DNA from: a virus
Virus record (IMG/VR): IMGVR_UViG_3300025133_000038
Location: 1-64,000 of that record
Length of the DNA: 64,000 bases
Reading direction: 5' to 3' (one strand)
Of the stretch, positions 54,521-63,838 are shown one piece after another. The position numbers and the translations under genes are program-made. Below the pieces are notes generated by a model. It did not search any database, was not told the origin of the DNA, and saw only the letters and a program-made list of their open reading frames with translations. Position 1 is the stretch's first letter, and each line of letters opens with the position of its first letter.

Positions 54521-55717
54521 ATGAATGGTATTGCGATGGCAAGAAAGTTTTCCCCTCTTTATAAGATTGATAGTAAGGGGAAGGTTAGGGTTTGGGAAAT
54601 TAGTATTTCTGATGGAGTAGGTCTCTATCCTCAGTATATTATTCGTCATGGGGTTCATGGGGGCAAAATGGTGAAGACATCAACCGACATTAAGGTTGGT
54701 AAGAATATTGGTCGTGCTAATGAGACAACAGCAGCAGAGCAATGTTCGATGGAGGCACAATCTTTGTGGAACAAGCAGCTAAACCGTAAGGGTTATAGTC
54801 AGGCTATCCCTTCATCTGGTACGATTCAAAAGTTTAGTCCAATGCTAGCTAAATCATACAACAAACCTGGGACTGACCTAACAGACTTGAAAGACGGTCA
54901 TCATATTGGATACCCTTGTCTCTATCAACCTAAACTAGATGGTATCCGCTGCATAGCTAGTACCGATGTTCATTCTAATGGTGCATATAGTATCTACCTT
55001 AAGTCAAGACAGAATAAGGTATTTTACTCTCTTCCTCATATCTGTGATGAAATTCAAAACATGAAATACTTTCAGGTTACTGGCTCAAAACTCTATCTGG
55101 ATGGAGAACTCTATGTCCACGGCGATGAGTTTCAAGACCTAGTCTCTGCAATTAAGAGAGATAAGCCTAGTGAGGATAGCCCTAAGGTTCAATACCACAT
55201 CTACGATGTCTACGATAGAGATAATCCTGACTGGCCCTGTGATGAGCGAATGAAGTGGCTGGAGCAAAATCTTGTCACCAGCGACACAATCAAACTTGTC
55301 AAAGCAGAGACCCTTAACAATGCTAGTGAGGTTCGCACCCAACTAGACGCTCAGATTAAGCTGGGTTATGAAGGTATTATGCTTCGCAACACAGATGGTG
55401 TCTACAAGGCGAGAGGTCGAAGCAAAGACCTACAGAAGGTCAAGCTGTTCATCGACGAGGAGTTTGAGATTGTAGACGCTAAGGAAAACAAAGGTAAGAT
55501 GGCAGGTCAATGCACCTTCATCTGTAAAACTAAAGACGGACACACCTTCGGGGTTAAACCAGAGGGTACTGATGCAGTAAGAAAACAGTATTGGGTGGAC
55601 TGGCAGGCTGGCACTCTGATGGGCAAAATGCTCACAGTACGCTTCTTTGCCTGGACCACAAGTAAGAAGAGTGTACCAAGATTCCCAGTGGGAATTGCCA
55701 TAAGGGATTATGAGTGA
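54521..55717 (+). CDS. ATP-dependent DNA ligase with WGR-like N-terminus
   Basis: 398 residues. Residues 10-95 resemble a WGR domain (KVRVWEISI ... TAAEQCSMEAQSLWNKQL). The ligase core has motif I YQPKLDGIRC (about 136-145), motif III LYLDGELYVH, motif IV YEGIMLR, motif V LQKVKLF and a C-terminal OB-type domain. Seals nicks in DNA. WGR domains bind nucleic acids next to PARP or ligase activities; its presence on a phage ligase is unusual. Confidence 0.85.
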   Translation: MNGIAMARKFSPLYKIDSKGKVRVWEISISDGVGLYPQYIIRHGVHGGKMVKTSTDIKVGKNIGRANETTAAEQCSMEAQSLWNKQLNRKGYSQAIPSSGTIQKFSPMLAKSYNKPGTDLTDLKDGHHIGYPCLYQPKLDGIRCIASTDVHSNGAYSIYLKSRQNKVFYSLPHICDEIQNMKYFQVTGSKLYLDGELYVHGDEFQDLVSAIKRDKPSEDSPKVQYHIYDVYDRDNPDWPCDERMKWLEQNLVTSDTIKLVKAETLNNASEVRTQLDAQIKLGYEGIMLRNTDGVYKARGRSKDLQKVKLFIDEEFEIVDAKENKGKMAGQCTFICKTKDGHTFGVKPEGTDAVRKQYWVDWQAGTLMGKMLTVRFFAWTTSKKSVPRFPVGIAIRDYE

Positions 55718-56862
55718 TGAAATACCTTAATAAGATTAAGCAGATAGTTGGCTCTAAAAAGAAGGTCGTACTAACCGTCACTGGTGGTGGGACCGGAGTG
55801 TTTGGACACCTACTAAACTATGGTGGTGGGTCGGAGTTCCTAGTAGAGGGTATTATCAACTACTCTATGGAGAGTACTCAAGACCTAATAGGTACACCAG
55901 ACAGTTATGTTAGTAAGGAGGCCGCCCTTAAGTTGGCGGTAGCTGCCTACCAACGGTGTGTCAAGCTGGGTGTTGACCCTAAGGAAGCACACGGAGTATC
56001 AACAACGGCCAAGCTGGTGACTGAGGGTGAGCGAGAGGGTAGGGTCCATGAGATTTACGCGGCCTACCACTCAAACGACAAGTCCTCGTATGTCCACCTG
56101 AGGTTTGAACATGATAGGTCTCGCGTGCAAGAGGAGTATCTCTGTGAGAACTTTATCTTAGATGCCCTAAACCAATGGTTCTGTGGGGTGGACATTGCTG
56201 ATAAAAAGAACGGTCTTTTTACCTGCATGAAAAAGCCAGAGGTTATAGTGGGAGATACGTGTGAGACTAGCCCTGAAATAAAAGAAATAATTCGCGACAA
56301 CCGGAAAGTAATCGTTATTCATAAGTCTGAGGGCACTTGGAGCCAGCGAGATTTGGAGAAGAGTCGTCCCCTTATTTTTCCTGGGTCGTTTAATCCTATT
56401 CATGCTCAACACCTAAGGATGGCTGACGCTGCCTATAAGAAAACAGATAAGCAGGTATGGCTAGAACTATCTATAGGTAATACAGACAAGCCAGCTCTTG
56501 ATTATATTACTTTGAGGGATAGAGTCTTAGATATTATAAATAAGGTTGCCTCTAGGGATAGTGTCGCTGGGGTAGTCATTTCTAATGCACCACTCTTTAT
56601 CCAAAAAGCTGAGGCTATCAACAGTTGTGCTACCTTTCTAATGGGGATGGACACATTCAATAGAATGAATGAAAAGAAGTATTATCCCAAGGAAACTAAA
56701 CATATCCTTGATGGCTATTGGGTAAAGCTAATGGTCTTCAGTAGGAAGGGAGACAAGAGAATTTATCCTTCTGAGTTTGGAGACATAACAACTTTCATTT
56801 CAAAGCAAGAGTATAAAGATACCGGACTATCGTCCACACAGATTCGCAACGCTAAAAATTAA
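55717..56862 (+). CDS. CinA-C/nucleotidylyltransferase fusion (NAD metabolism)
   Basis: 381 residues. Residues 1-165 match the CinA C-terminal domain (PncC, NMN amidohydrolase): TVTGGGTGVFGHLL, GIINYSMES and GVSTTAKL. Residues about 205-380 match the nicotinate/nicotinamide mononucleotide adenylyltransferase fold: PGSFNPIHAQHLRMA (HxxH-like) and LSSTQIRNA (ISSTxIR) at the end. Predicted to deamidate NMN and adenylylate the product, i.e. NAD resynthesis. A similar fusion exists in plants (from memory). The GTG at 55714 is an alternative start. Confidence 0.75.
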   Translation: MKYLNKIKQIVGSKKKVVLTVTGGGTGVFGHLLNYGGGSEFLVEGIINYSMESTQDLIGTPDSYVSKEAALKLAVAAYQRCVKLGVDPKEAHGVSTTAKLVTEGEREGRVHEIYAAYHSNDKSSYVHLRFEHDRSRVQEEYLCENFILDALNQWFCGVDIADKKNGLFTCMKKPEVIVGDTCETSPEIKEIIRDNRKVIVIHKSEGTWSQRDLEKSRPLIFPGSFNPIHAQHLRMADAAYKKTDKQVWLELSIGNTDKPALDYITLRDRVLDIINKVASRDSVAGVVISNAPLFIQKAEAINSCATFLMGMDTFNRMNEKKYYPKETKHILDGYWVKLMVFSRKGDKRIYPSEFGDITTFISKQEYKDTGLSSTQIRNAKN

Positions 56863-56874
56863 GAGGCACTACAG

Positions 56875-57519
56875 ATGAGTATTGATATAGTAGCAATTGG
56901 AGACCAACTGATTGAATATCCCGAAGCTAAAGAAGAGAACTTCGAGGTATCTTTTGATAAATATCTAACCATAGCAAAGAAAACAATAAGAACTTTTGCT
57001 GCTAGGTTTCGTCCAGGTCTAGTAGAACAAATGATGAAGAGCGATGACGCTATTTCCAATGTAGCAACAGCTATTATGATGGCTGACTGGAGATGGAGTT
57101 CTGAGTATAAGAGCAGTACTGGCAAAGTAAGAACTAAGTATTGCTATCGTAATCAGTGTGCCATCTGGGCTATTCAAGCCTACGTTGGTAGACAAGCTAA
57201 GGCTCCAAGGGTTGATTCCTTAGATAGAACCCTGACTCACGACAGCGAAAAAGAAAATAGTCTTTCACATAAGATTCCTTCAAAAGATTTGGGACCGCAG
57301 GAACAAGCAGAGAGTAATGAGAGTAAGAAGGTTTTAGATAAGATTCTTAATCGTTCAGGTCTAACAAACAAACAAGATAAGTATATTAAGCAGTACCACA
57401 TGGAGGGCTTGACGTATCAGCAGATTGCTGACCAAGTAGGTTCAACGAGAGAAGCTGTTCGTCAAATTGTAGATAGAGCAATGAGTAACATTCGTCAATT
57501 CGGAGACATCCATGAGTAA
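56875..57519 (+). CDS. Sigma-70 family RNA polymerase factor
   Basis: 214 residues. Residues 25-105 look like region 2 (YLTIAKKTIRTFAARF ... WRWSSEYKS), and residues about 160-212 are a clear region 4 helix-turn-helix (LTYQQIADQVGSTREAVRQIV). Would redirect host RNA polymerase to phage promoters, most simply the late genes that follow to the right. Confidence 0.8.
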   Translation: MSIDIVAIGDQLIEYPEAKEENFEVSFDKYLTIAKKTIRTFAARFRPGLVEQMMKSDDAISNVATAIMMADWRWSSEYKSSTGKVRTKYCYRNQCAIWAIQAYVGRQAKAPRVDSLDRTLTHDSEKENSLSHKIPSKDLGPQEQAESNESKKVLDKILNRSGLTNKQDKYIKQYHMEGLTYQQIADQVGSTREAVRQIVDRAMSNIRQFGDIHE

Positions 57520-58051
57520 TATTCAAAAAGATTTAGCATTTGGTCGGGCAGCAGAAGATAGGGTCGTTAAGCTATACAAGTCCAGCGGCTTCGACTCTAA
57601 CATCCAACCAAACAAAGGTAAATTTTCTGACTGGGATATTGAAAGTAAATGCCCTATAAAAGGAACTTTGCTTTTTCACAACTTTACCACTGAGGTGAAG
57701 CATGATGCGTATGCTGCTCGTAGTGGTAACATTGCAATCGAAATGTTTAACCCTAAGTCTGGCAAACCTAGTGGTTTAATGGCTACAAAAGCAGACTTAT
57801 GGGTACACATCATATCGGACGGTGTTTATGTTGCTAACACAGAGCGGTTGAAAAAGTGGGTAAATGACACGCCCCCTAAGAGAGTTATAACTGCGGGTGG
57901 TGATGGCAATGCGACACTTTATCTGTATAGTATTGATGTTATCTTCGATGAAACAGAGGGCTCATTGTTCACAGAGATAGATGAATTGGACTCAGACAGC
58001 AGAAGAGAGGTAATTTTTGGCTGTTTAAATGAAGATTTACGGATGCTTTAA
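57512..58051 (+). CDS. PD-(D/E)XK nuclease-like protein
   Basis: 179 residues. AFGRAAEDRVVKLYKSSGFD then DWDIES (about 43-48) and TEVKHD (about 60-65) give the D...E-x-K catalytic pattern of the restriction-endonuclease/resolvase fold. Could be a resolvase or repair nuclease. Coupled to the sigma-factor gene. Confidence 0.7.
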   Translation: MSNIQKDLAFGRAAEDRVVKLYKSSGFDSNIQPNKGKFSDWDIESKCPIKGTLLFHNFTTEVKHDAYAARSGNIAIEMFNPKSGKPSGLMATKADLWVHIISDGVYVANTERLKKWVNDTPPKRVITAGGDGNATLYLYSIDVIFDETEGSLFTEIDELDSDSRREVIFGCLNEDLRML

Positions 58052-58083
58052 TAACTAACCACTTAATTTAGGGTATAATACTA

Positions 58084-58431
58084 GTGAACGTACAAATAAA
58101 ACTATTGATATTAAGCCTCGACTATAAAGACAACTCTGTTTTTATCTTGTCTGACGAGGAAAGCGAGGCTAAATTGCCTTCTGTCACCCTTAAAGAGGGT
58201 GACTTAGACAGGCAAATAAAGAGATTATTTAAGGAGTATTGTAATCTTAGTTGGGGTTTTATCTCTTGTGAACTAACAGATGTTAAACAGAAAAAAGATA
58301 TTCTTGAAGTTTATTACGGGATTATCGTTCCTAATGATATCATTATGAACAAAGGCTATAAATACATTGTTGGCCCTGCTGAGGGTGAGGAACTTAGGAC
58401 TTTAGTTAGTGGAGTGGCGAATACATTATGA
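58084..58431 (+). CDS. Unknown protein, possibly leaderless GTG start
   Basis: 115 residues. A TATAAT (58074-58079) ends five bases before the GTG, so translation may be leaderless; no ribosome site is seen. Middle part LPSVTLKEGDLDRQI...LEVYYGIIVP recalls inactive Nudix-like folds but lacks the Nudix box. Confidence 0.55.
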   Translation: MNVQIKLLILSLDYKDNSVFILSDEESEAKLPSVTLKEGDLDRQIKRLFKEYCNLSWGFISCELTDVKQKKDILEVYYGIIVPNDIIMNKGYKYIVGPAEGEELRTLVSGVANTL

Positions 58432-58874
58432 GTAGATTTTTAGATAGGCTTGTTGGACTAGACCTACCAACAGCAGAGCGTTTACTAGAGATACAAGCAC
58501 AAAAACTTCTCCAAGACAGGGCATTAGAGATGGCTTCCCGGTCGCCCGAGTCTATTGAGTTGGGTGGTCTTGCTAGTGATTCTCTTGCCCAGGTTAAGAT
58601 TGTACTGAAGTCAGACAATGACTGTAATGTTATTCTAGAGATAGCGGAAGACCTAAGTACACAAGAGGAGGCTTCAGCTATTGCTCGAATGCTATTCTCT
58701 CTTAATGAGGGTAAGATGAAGGGGACGTTTGCTGGTATCATTCAGCAACAGATGCTAACTGATGTTAGGGACACTAATTTTGGTCAGGCTATTATGGATG
58801 CTTGGGAACAAGAGTATGCTGAGCATGATGATGACTGTGTCCCTCCCTCTCAAGCACTAACGGGAGCACCCTAA
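58428..58874 (+). CDS. Unknown helical protein
   Basis: 148 residues, ATGA overlap with the previous gene and one-base overlap with thymidylate synthase. All-helical with acidic C-terminus. Unknown. Confidence 0.65.
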   Translation: MSRFLDRLVGLDLPTAERLLEIQAQKLLQDRALEMASRSPESIELGGLASDSLAQVKIVLKSDNDCNVILEIAEDLSTQEEASAIARMLFSLNEGKMKGTFAGIIQQQMLTDVRDTNFGQAIMDAWEQEYAEHDDDCVPPSQALTGAP

Positions 58875-59830
58875 TGTTAGCATACTTAGGCATAGTAAAC
58901 TATGTAGTTAGATGTGGCGTCCGTAAGAAGAACAGAACTGGTATCGACACCATCGTTGTTCCTAATATGCACTTCAATCACGATATGAGTGAGGGATTTC
59001 CCGCTCTGACTACTAAGAAGTTGGCCTTCAAGACACTGAGTGTGGAGCTTGAGGGTTTTATTGGTGGTATCACAAGTAAGAAGTGGTATCAGGAACGTGG
59101 TTGTAAGATTTGGGATGAGTGGGCTAATCCTGAGGCCGTTAATGAAGTGGTCAGGGGAGATTGGAACGTCATTAGTAATGGTGTTGACTACCCCTTTCCA
59201 GATAGGAAGAAGATACAGGCGAGACTTAATGACCTTGGACCTATCTATGGTTATCAGTGGAGAAGATTCAACGTCCCTTATGACTCAGACGAATACATCC
59301 TACACTCAGGCCAGCCAGAGTGTCCCGTCAATGAGAAGTTAGAACCTCACGACGAACCCTACGACCAACTAGCAACCATAGTTAAAACACTAAAGGAAAA
59401 CCCTAACGACAGGCGTATGGTCTGCTCAGCATGGAATCCCAATCAACTAAGTCAGATGGCCCTGCCACCATGTCACTTTGTGTGGGAGCTAACCCACGTT
59501 GACGGAACACTAAACTTACACTGGACCCAGCGGTCATGCGACCTGATGCTCGGTGTCCCCTTTAATATTGCAAGCTATGCTCTACTACTAGAGCTACTAG
59601 CTAAAGAAGCTGGCATGAAGCCAGGAAATCTCAGTGGTATGTTGTGTGACTGCCATATATATGAGAACCAAATTGAAGGAGCTAAGCTTCAACTGAAGCG
59701 AGAGCCCCTTAAACTACCTACTTTAAAAATCTCTAACTTTACCAATATTTTTGAATGGACACACGAAGACGTAGAATTGATTGACTATAATAACCTCGGC
59801 AAGATTGACTTTGGTGGAGTAGCGGTATGA
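58874..59830 (+). CDS. thyA: Thymidylate synthase
   Basis: 318 residues, near usual length. DLGPIYGYQWR (about 114-124), catalytic Cys in ALPPCHFVWEL (about 198-208), QRSCDLMLGVPFNIASYALL with the substrate-selecting Asn, and CHIYENQ (about 264-270). Converts dUMP to dTMP. The retained Asn argues for thymidylate rather than hydroxymethyl-CMP synthesis. Pairs with dUTPase. Confidence 0.92.
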   Translation: MLAYLGIVNYVVRCGVRKKNRTGIDTIVVPNMHFNHDMSEGFPALTTKKLAFKTLSVELEGFIGGITSKKWYQERGCKIWDEWANPEAVNEVVRGDWNVISNGVDYPFPDRKKIQARLNDLGPIYGYQWRRFNVPYDSDEYILHSGQPECPVNEKLEPHDEPYDQLATIVKTLKENPNDRRMVCSAWNPNQLSQMALPPCHFVWELTHVDGTLNLHWTQRSCDLMLGVPFNIASYALLLELLAKEAGMKPGNLSGMLCDCHIYENQIEGAKLQLKREPLKLPTLKISNFTNIFEWTHEDVELIDYNNLGKIDFGGVAV

Positions 59831-59838
59831 GGAATAAC

Positions 59839-60441
59839 ATGTCTGAAAAGAAGAAAACGTCACCCCAAGAAATAATCAAGAGAGCGCATAAGTCTGCTTC
59901 TATGGCTATCGGAGATAACTTCGAAGCTATAACTGCTGATGAAGCACACACTAGAACAGATGACAAGCGGTTCATTGCTTGGGAGAAATGGGTTGACCCA
60001 TATGGAGACAACTGGGAAGAGCATGAATGGCCTGGGGCTTTTAGTCCTGGTGGTGCTGAGATGGAATTTGACGAAGATAATATCGAAGAGGTAGGTATGC
60101 CTATCGACCTAGGTAGAAATATCCGAATCTTAAATACTCCGCTTGGTATTATTCCACTAACCGAAGAGAGTAAACCTAGTACTGTATTCAACTTCTGGCT
60201 AGCTGTAACCAACTTTCCAATTACTAGAAAGATGGTCTCTATTCTAGACGATGTAGAAGGAGTAGAAATACTAACTATCTATACCAGGTACAGATTCCGT
60301 ATTAGTATAGGTAAGTTGTTTAAGGACCGTGAAGTAATGGACAGGATTAATAGAAGAATGGCCGCATACCTTGAACACAAAGAGAGTAAAAAATGCCAAT
60401 TAAACTTAACGGGCGAACTCTACAGGAAAAAAGCCAACTAA
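59839..60441 (+). CDS. Unknown acidic protein
   Basis: 200 residues from ATG 59839 (GAGGAATAAC upstream); an ATG at 59827 is possible. C-terminal part RYRFRISIGKLF and Trp-rich acidic N-part. Overlaps the ClpP-like gene by 49 nt. No family recognised. Confidence 0.65.
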   Translation: MSEKKKTSPQEIIKRAHKSASMAIGDNFEAITADEAHTRTDDKRFIAWEKWVDPYGDNWEEHEWPGAFSPGGAEMEFDEDNIEEVGMPIDLGRNIRILNTPLGIIPLTEESKPSTVFNFWLAVTNFPITRKMVSILDDVEGVEILTIYTRYRFRISIGKLFKDREVMDRINRRMAAYLEHKESKKCQLNLTGELYRKKAN

Positions 60442-61073
60442 TATCTGATATACACGACCACTCTATAAACTATGAGTCTCGTGAGATATACATGCACTCT
60501 GCCTTTCAAGAAGAGGAGGAGGGTGTTGACTTTAGGATGTGTACTAAGTTAGTAAAGAACCTAAACATCCTATTTCACATGTCTCCCACTGAACCTATCT
60601 TGATTCATCAGCTTACGGTTGGTGGAGACTGGAACTATGGAATGGCAATGTATGATGCTATTAAGTCATGTTCATCTTCTATCACTGTCCTTGCTTATGG
60701 ACATGCAGGCTCAATGAGTAGCCTTATCTTTCAAGCGGCTGACTATCGCGTCCTGATGCCTAACTGTGAGTTTATGATTCACGAAGGGCAGATGGGTGCC
60801 GATGGAACAACCAAAGGTTTCTTATCTGTAGCTGAACAGCTAAAGAAAGACAACAAGACCATGATTGACATCTATCTTGAGAAGACCAAGAAGGGTGAGA
60901 AATGGAAAGGTAAGACAGACAACTGGATTCGCAAACAACTACAAACAAAGATGGACCTCAAACAAGAATGGTACTTAAACTCAAGGAGCGCTGTGGAATA
61001 TGGATTTGCAGATGCTGTTCTTGGAGATGAGAACTATGAGAACATCGAAGTATTATTAAGGCACGAGGAATAA
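60393..61073 (+). CDS. ClpP-like serine protease
   Basis: 226 residues. HQLTVGGDWNYGMAMYDAI, nucleophile Ser in GHAGSMSSL (about 107-115) and His in MIHEGQMGADG (about 133-143) match ClpP/phage prohead protease folds; the Asp lies in the C-terminal helical part. May mature capsid proteins or act in the cytoplasm. Located just before probable structural genes. Confidence 0.8.
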   Translation: MPIKLNGRTLQEKSQLISDIHDHSINYESREIYMHSAFQEEEEGVDFRMCTKLVKNLNILFHMSPTEPILIHQLTVGGDWNYGMAMYDAIKSCSSSITVLAYGHAGSMSSLIFQAADYRVLMPNCEFMIHEGQMGADGTTKGFLSVAEQLKKDNKTMIDIYLEKTKKGEKWKGKTDNWIRKQLQTKMDLKQEWYLNSRSAVEYGFADAVLGDENYENIEVLLRHEE

Positions 61074-61715
61074 ATGTATGTAGAATTAGCCTGCTTAGAC
61101 AAAACCTCTACAGCAGATGACACAAGAAAACATGTTTTTGCAGCGAGCGAACTAGCCCTAAACGGAGTAGTGGTTCTACCGCCCTATATCACCGAGGCAA
61201 GACAGTATGTTCCAGACATGGTATTAGCGGCGCCTATAGACTATCCTTATGGGACTATGGATACCAAAATACGGGAACATGCTGTGCTTTCAGCACTCAG
61301 AAAAGGAGCCAATACGGTTGATTTGGTTCTGAACCATACGATGGTGGTGAATAAGAGGCTTGAGGCCATGCTCGATGATATTGAGACATGTCAAAAGATA
61401 TGCTATGAGAATAGAGCCGCCCTCAGAATCATGCTAGAATATAGAATATATGATAATTCTAAGCTATTTCTTGACACGCTGGATATGCTAGAGCTAATAG
61501 GGGTTGAATACGTTCTTCCTGCAACAGGGCTTAGGGTAGATAATTTTACCGATAGTCTTATGGCCTCTAGAGGTATGACTCAAAGAAATAACCTTAAAAT
61601 CATAATGAATGGTGGGATTTTTACCAAAGAACAGTATGAAATAGTTAAAAAGGCTGGTATTTATGGAATTAGATTTACGTCCATTCCACTGGTTCAAAAT
61701 ATTTTCGGTGTATAA
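61074..61715 (+). CDS. DeoC-like protein lacking both active-site lysines
   Basis: 213 residues, TIM-barrel of the deoxyribose-phosphate aldolase type: ACLDKTST (6-13), GANTVDLVLN (about 79-88), IMLEYRI and GIFTKEQ. The Schiff-base Lys (K-T-S-T-G in DeoC) is replaced in LPATGLRVDN, and the second catalytic Lys region reads IIMNGG. So a classical aldolase reaction is unlikely; another function or a regulatory role is possible. Confidence 0.75.
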   Translation: MYVELACLDKTSTADDTRKHVFAASELALNGVVVLPPYITEARQYVPDMVLAAPIDYPYGTMDTKIREHAVLSALRKGANTVDLVLNHTMVVNKRLEAMLDDIETCQKICYENRAALRIMLEYRIYDNSKLFLDTLDMLELIGVEYVLPATGLRVDNFTDSLMASRGMTQRNNLKIIMNGGIFTKEQYEIVKKAGIYGIRFTSIPLVQNIFGV

Positions 61716-61793
61716 TAGAATGAAGAAGAATAAGGATTTGATTATAGGAATTACACAGGATAGGTGTTAGTAGCAATATAAAGGTAAATTCAA

Positions 61794-62687
61794 ATGGCTA
61801 CAAAAAACATCACAGCTTTCAAGATTGTCAACCCAGCAGCAGGTAACGATTATTTCGATACATCCGCTACCGCTACTACGAGTTCGACACAACCTACCCT
61901 TAATGTTGGTAGGGCTACAAACTTAGGTACATCCGCAAGCACTACAAGTGCAGGCATGACCCGTATTGATATGGGTGACGGTGGACGTACTATCTTTGGT
62001 TCACAAGTACTTGTTTCTGCTCGTCAGGGCGTTCAAGGTGCTGACGTATCCGGCTCAACAGCTATCACTAGTGTCGCAGATAGTAGCGGCTTAGCTTTGT
62101 TTACTTTGACCAGTCACGGTCTAAGTGTTGGAGATAGCATCGTTGTTTTAGATGATGGTACTAATAAGGGTGTTACGGGTCCACAAAGAGTTATTGAGGT
62201 TCCTCTCTCTAGTACTTTCCGCACAGACAAGGCATATGCCGCTGCTGTTGGAAGTCTAACCTACGGTACTGTCCAAGGCGACTTCGCCACAATGACAGCG
62301 GGACAATATGTTGCCCGTCGTGTTAGCGGTATGACTCTTCGTGGTACAGCAAGCAACATTCTTAGGAGTGGTGGTTCTGACTATGCGATTCGTCGTTCTA
62401 TTCATAAAGTAGAAACCGCATTCCGTCACGACGGTGTTGCTACTGCTATCCGTGCTGGTTATTGGGATGAGTACAGTGCTACGTTCACTACTGCCCCAAC
62501 AGCTACTAATAGCAGCGTTGGAAATGTCGCTGGCTCTACCGTTACTGATGGTACTGCTGACCATGCAGCCCAACCTACTCGCGCTATTCCAGGTGAACTG
62601 GTTTATCGTCAGAGTGGTGCGCAAACTGCTGGTGTTGCTGCCGCAGACGGTGTCCAACTTGATGACTATGTCGCAAAGACTGGATAA
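61794..62687 (+). CDS. Probable virion structural protein
   Basis: 297 residues, Ala/Thr/Ser/Gly-rich, beta-repetitive, without signal peptide or enzyme motifs. Composition fits capsid decoration, minor head or fibre proteins. Flanked upstream by a weak TATAAT (61708) and downstream by a strong terminator, as for a well-expressed single gene. Confidence 0.6.
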   Translation: MATKNITAFKIVNPAAGNDYFDTSATATTSSTQPTLNVGRATNLGTSASTTSAGMTRIDMGDGGRTIFGSQVLVSARQGVQGADVSGSTAITSVADSSGLALFTLTSHGLSVGDSIVVLDDGTNKGVTGPQRVIEVPLSSTFRTDKAYAAAVGSLTYGTVQGDFATMTAGQYVARRVSGMTLRGTASNILRSGGSDYAIRRSIHKVETAFRHDGVATAIRAGYWDEYSATFTTAPTATNSSVGNVAGSTVTDGTADHAAQPTRAIPGELVYRQSGAQTAGVAAADGVQLDDYVAKTG

Positions 62688-62698
62688 TCTAGCTTAAG

Positions 62699-62739
62699 AG
62701 GTCTGCCTAGTGGAAAAACTAGGTAGACCTTCTTTTTTT
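62699..62739 (+). terminator. Strong Rho-independent terminator
   Basis: AGGTCTGCCTAGT/ACTAGGTAGACCT 13-bp stem with GGAAAA loop, followed by TCTTTTTTT. Confidence 0.93.
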
Positions 62740-62768
62740 ACCTTATCCATACCTGAGAGAGTGCAACT

Positions 62769-63095
62769 ATGGACAAAAAGTATATAGAGTATATAGCAAC
62801 TGTCATGATTACAATTGTTATAAGTATGACGGGCTTCTGGATGATGATGGGAAGAAACTATGTCACCAGAGCAGAAGTGAATGTCATAGCTGAAGAAAAG
62901 ATGCGTTCGGTAGACGGCAAATTAAACCTATATCTTAAAAGAGAAGATAAGTTAGAGGTTATAATTAACCAGAATACGAATGCTATAAATGAATTTAAAG
63001 TTCAATCTGCAATCTTAAACCAAACTCTTCAACATATGCAAAAGCAAATGGAAAACAGAGACCTTGCGTTTGATAAATTAAGGGATGCTATGTAA
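62769..63095 (+). CDS. Membrane-anchored coiled-coil protein
   Basis: 108 residues. One membrane span (9-28) and a C-terminal coiled coil (45-105). Size and topology fit spanin- or holin-related lysis proteins, but no sequence family is recognised. Confidence 0.65.
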   Translation: MDKKYIEYIATVMITIVISMTGFWMMMGRNYVTRAEVNVIAEEKMRSVDGKLNLYLKREDKLEVIINQNTNAINEFKVQSAILNQTLQHMQKQMENRDLAFDKLRDAM

Positions 63096-63775
63096 TGGAA
63101 AGAATACTAATGCCGTATGAGCAAGGGAAAGTCCTTGTTAATGAGGCTGACGTTCTATTATTTAGGGGAACTGGTTGGGCTAGTTATTTTTTAAGCCGAA
63201 GCGGTAAGAGTACGTACACCCATGTAGCTATGGCCTCATGGATTAATGGGCGTGCTAATACCCCTGATGGTATTCTTGAGTGTGTAGAATTTAGGGAGGG
63301 CAGCCCTGTAGCGGGGCTGTTCAACTCTAATGCTGCTGGTAGTGGGCGTGCCGTTAACTTGAGCCGGGAAGTTGATAAATATCCTGGTTGTATTGACGTA
63401 TATCGCCCTATACCCTATTGCACTAAGTGGGTCTTTGATGAAGAGAACGAAGACCTCAAATTGGAAAGAACATTCCTTGTTCATAAGGATGTTACAGATA
63501 CAATGAGAAGGCTTACAGGTCTTCCCTATGGTTGGAGAAGAATCTGGTGGCTTGCCAAGCAAAGCATGGCTGGCTTCAGATTGTTCACAAACGTAGAAAG
63601 CCTACAGGATGATGAAAGCGGAGACATAATCTATCCAGTATGCAGTACTGCTGTCGCCTATTGCTTTAATAAAAACGGGTTCGACCTTATCAATAACAAG
63701 TCCGACGAGTGGACAGAACCAGGGGACGTTGCTCGTTCAGCGAGACTTTCTTATCTTTTCACGCTCGAACCTTGA
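63095..63775 (+). CDS. Permuted papain-like amidase/peptidase (YiiX/NlpC type)
   Basis: 226 residues. His in YTHVAMA (about 41-47) precedes Cys in YPVCSTAVAY (about 187-196), the circularly permuted order of YaeF/YiiX proteins, with GTGWASYFLSRSG at the start of the fold. Might hydrolyse peptidoglycan peptides or isopeptide/ester bonds. Follows the membrane protein directly (TAATG). Confidence 0.75.
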   Translation: MERILMPYEQGKVLVNEADVLLFRGTGWASYFLSRSGKSTYTHVAMASWINGRANTPDGILECVEFREGSPVAGLFNSNAAGSGRAVNLSREVDKYPGCIDVYRPIPYCTKWVFDEENEDLKLERTFLVHKDVTDTMRRLTGLPYGWRRIWWLAKQSMAGFRLFTNVESLQDDESGDIIYPVCSTAVAYCFNKNGFDLINNKSDEWTEPGDVARSARLSYLFTLEP

Positions 63776-63799
63776 CAAAATCGCTTTATCCTCTATAAT
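63772..63799 (+). promoter_or_regulatory. Sigma70-type promoter
   Basis: TTGACA (63772-63777), 16-nt spacer ending CCTC, TATAAT (63794-63799). Confidence 0.9.
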
Positions 63800-63838
63800 A
63801 AGAGTGTTGAAACCAGATTCTCAAAAGGGAGTTAGTCT

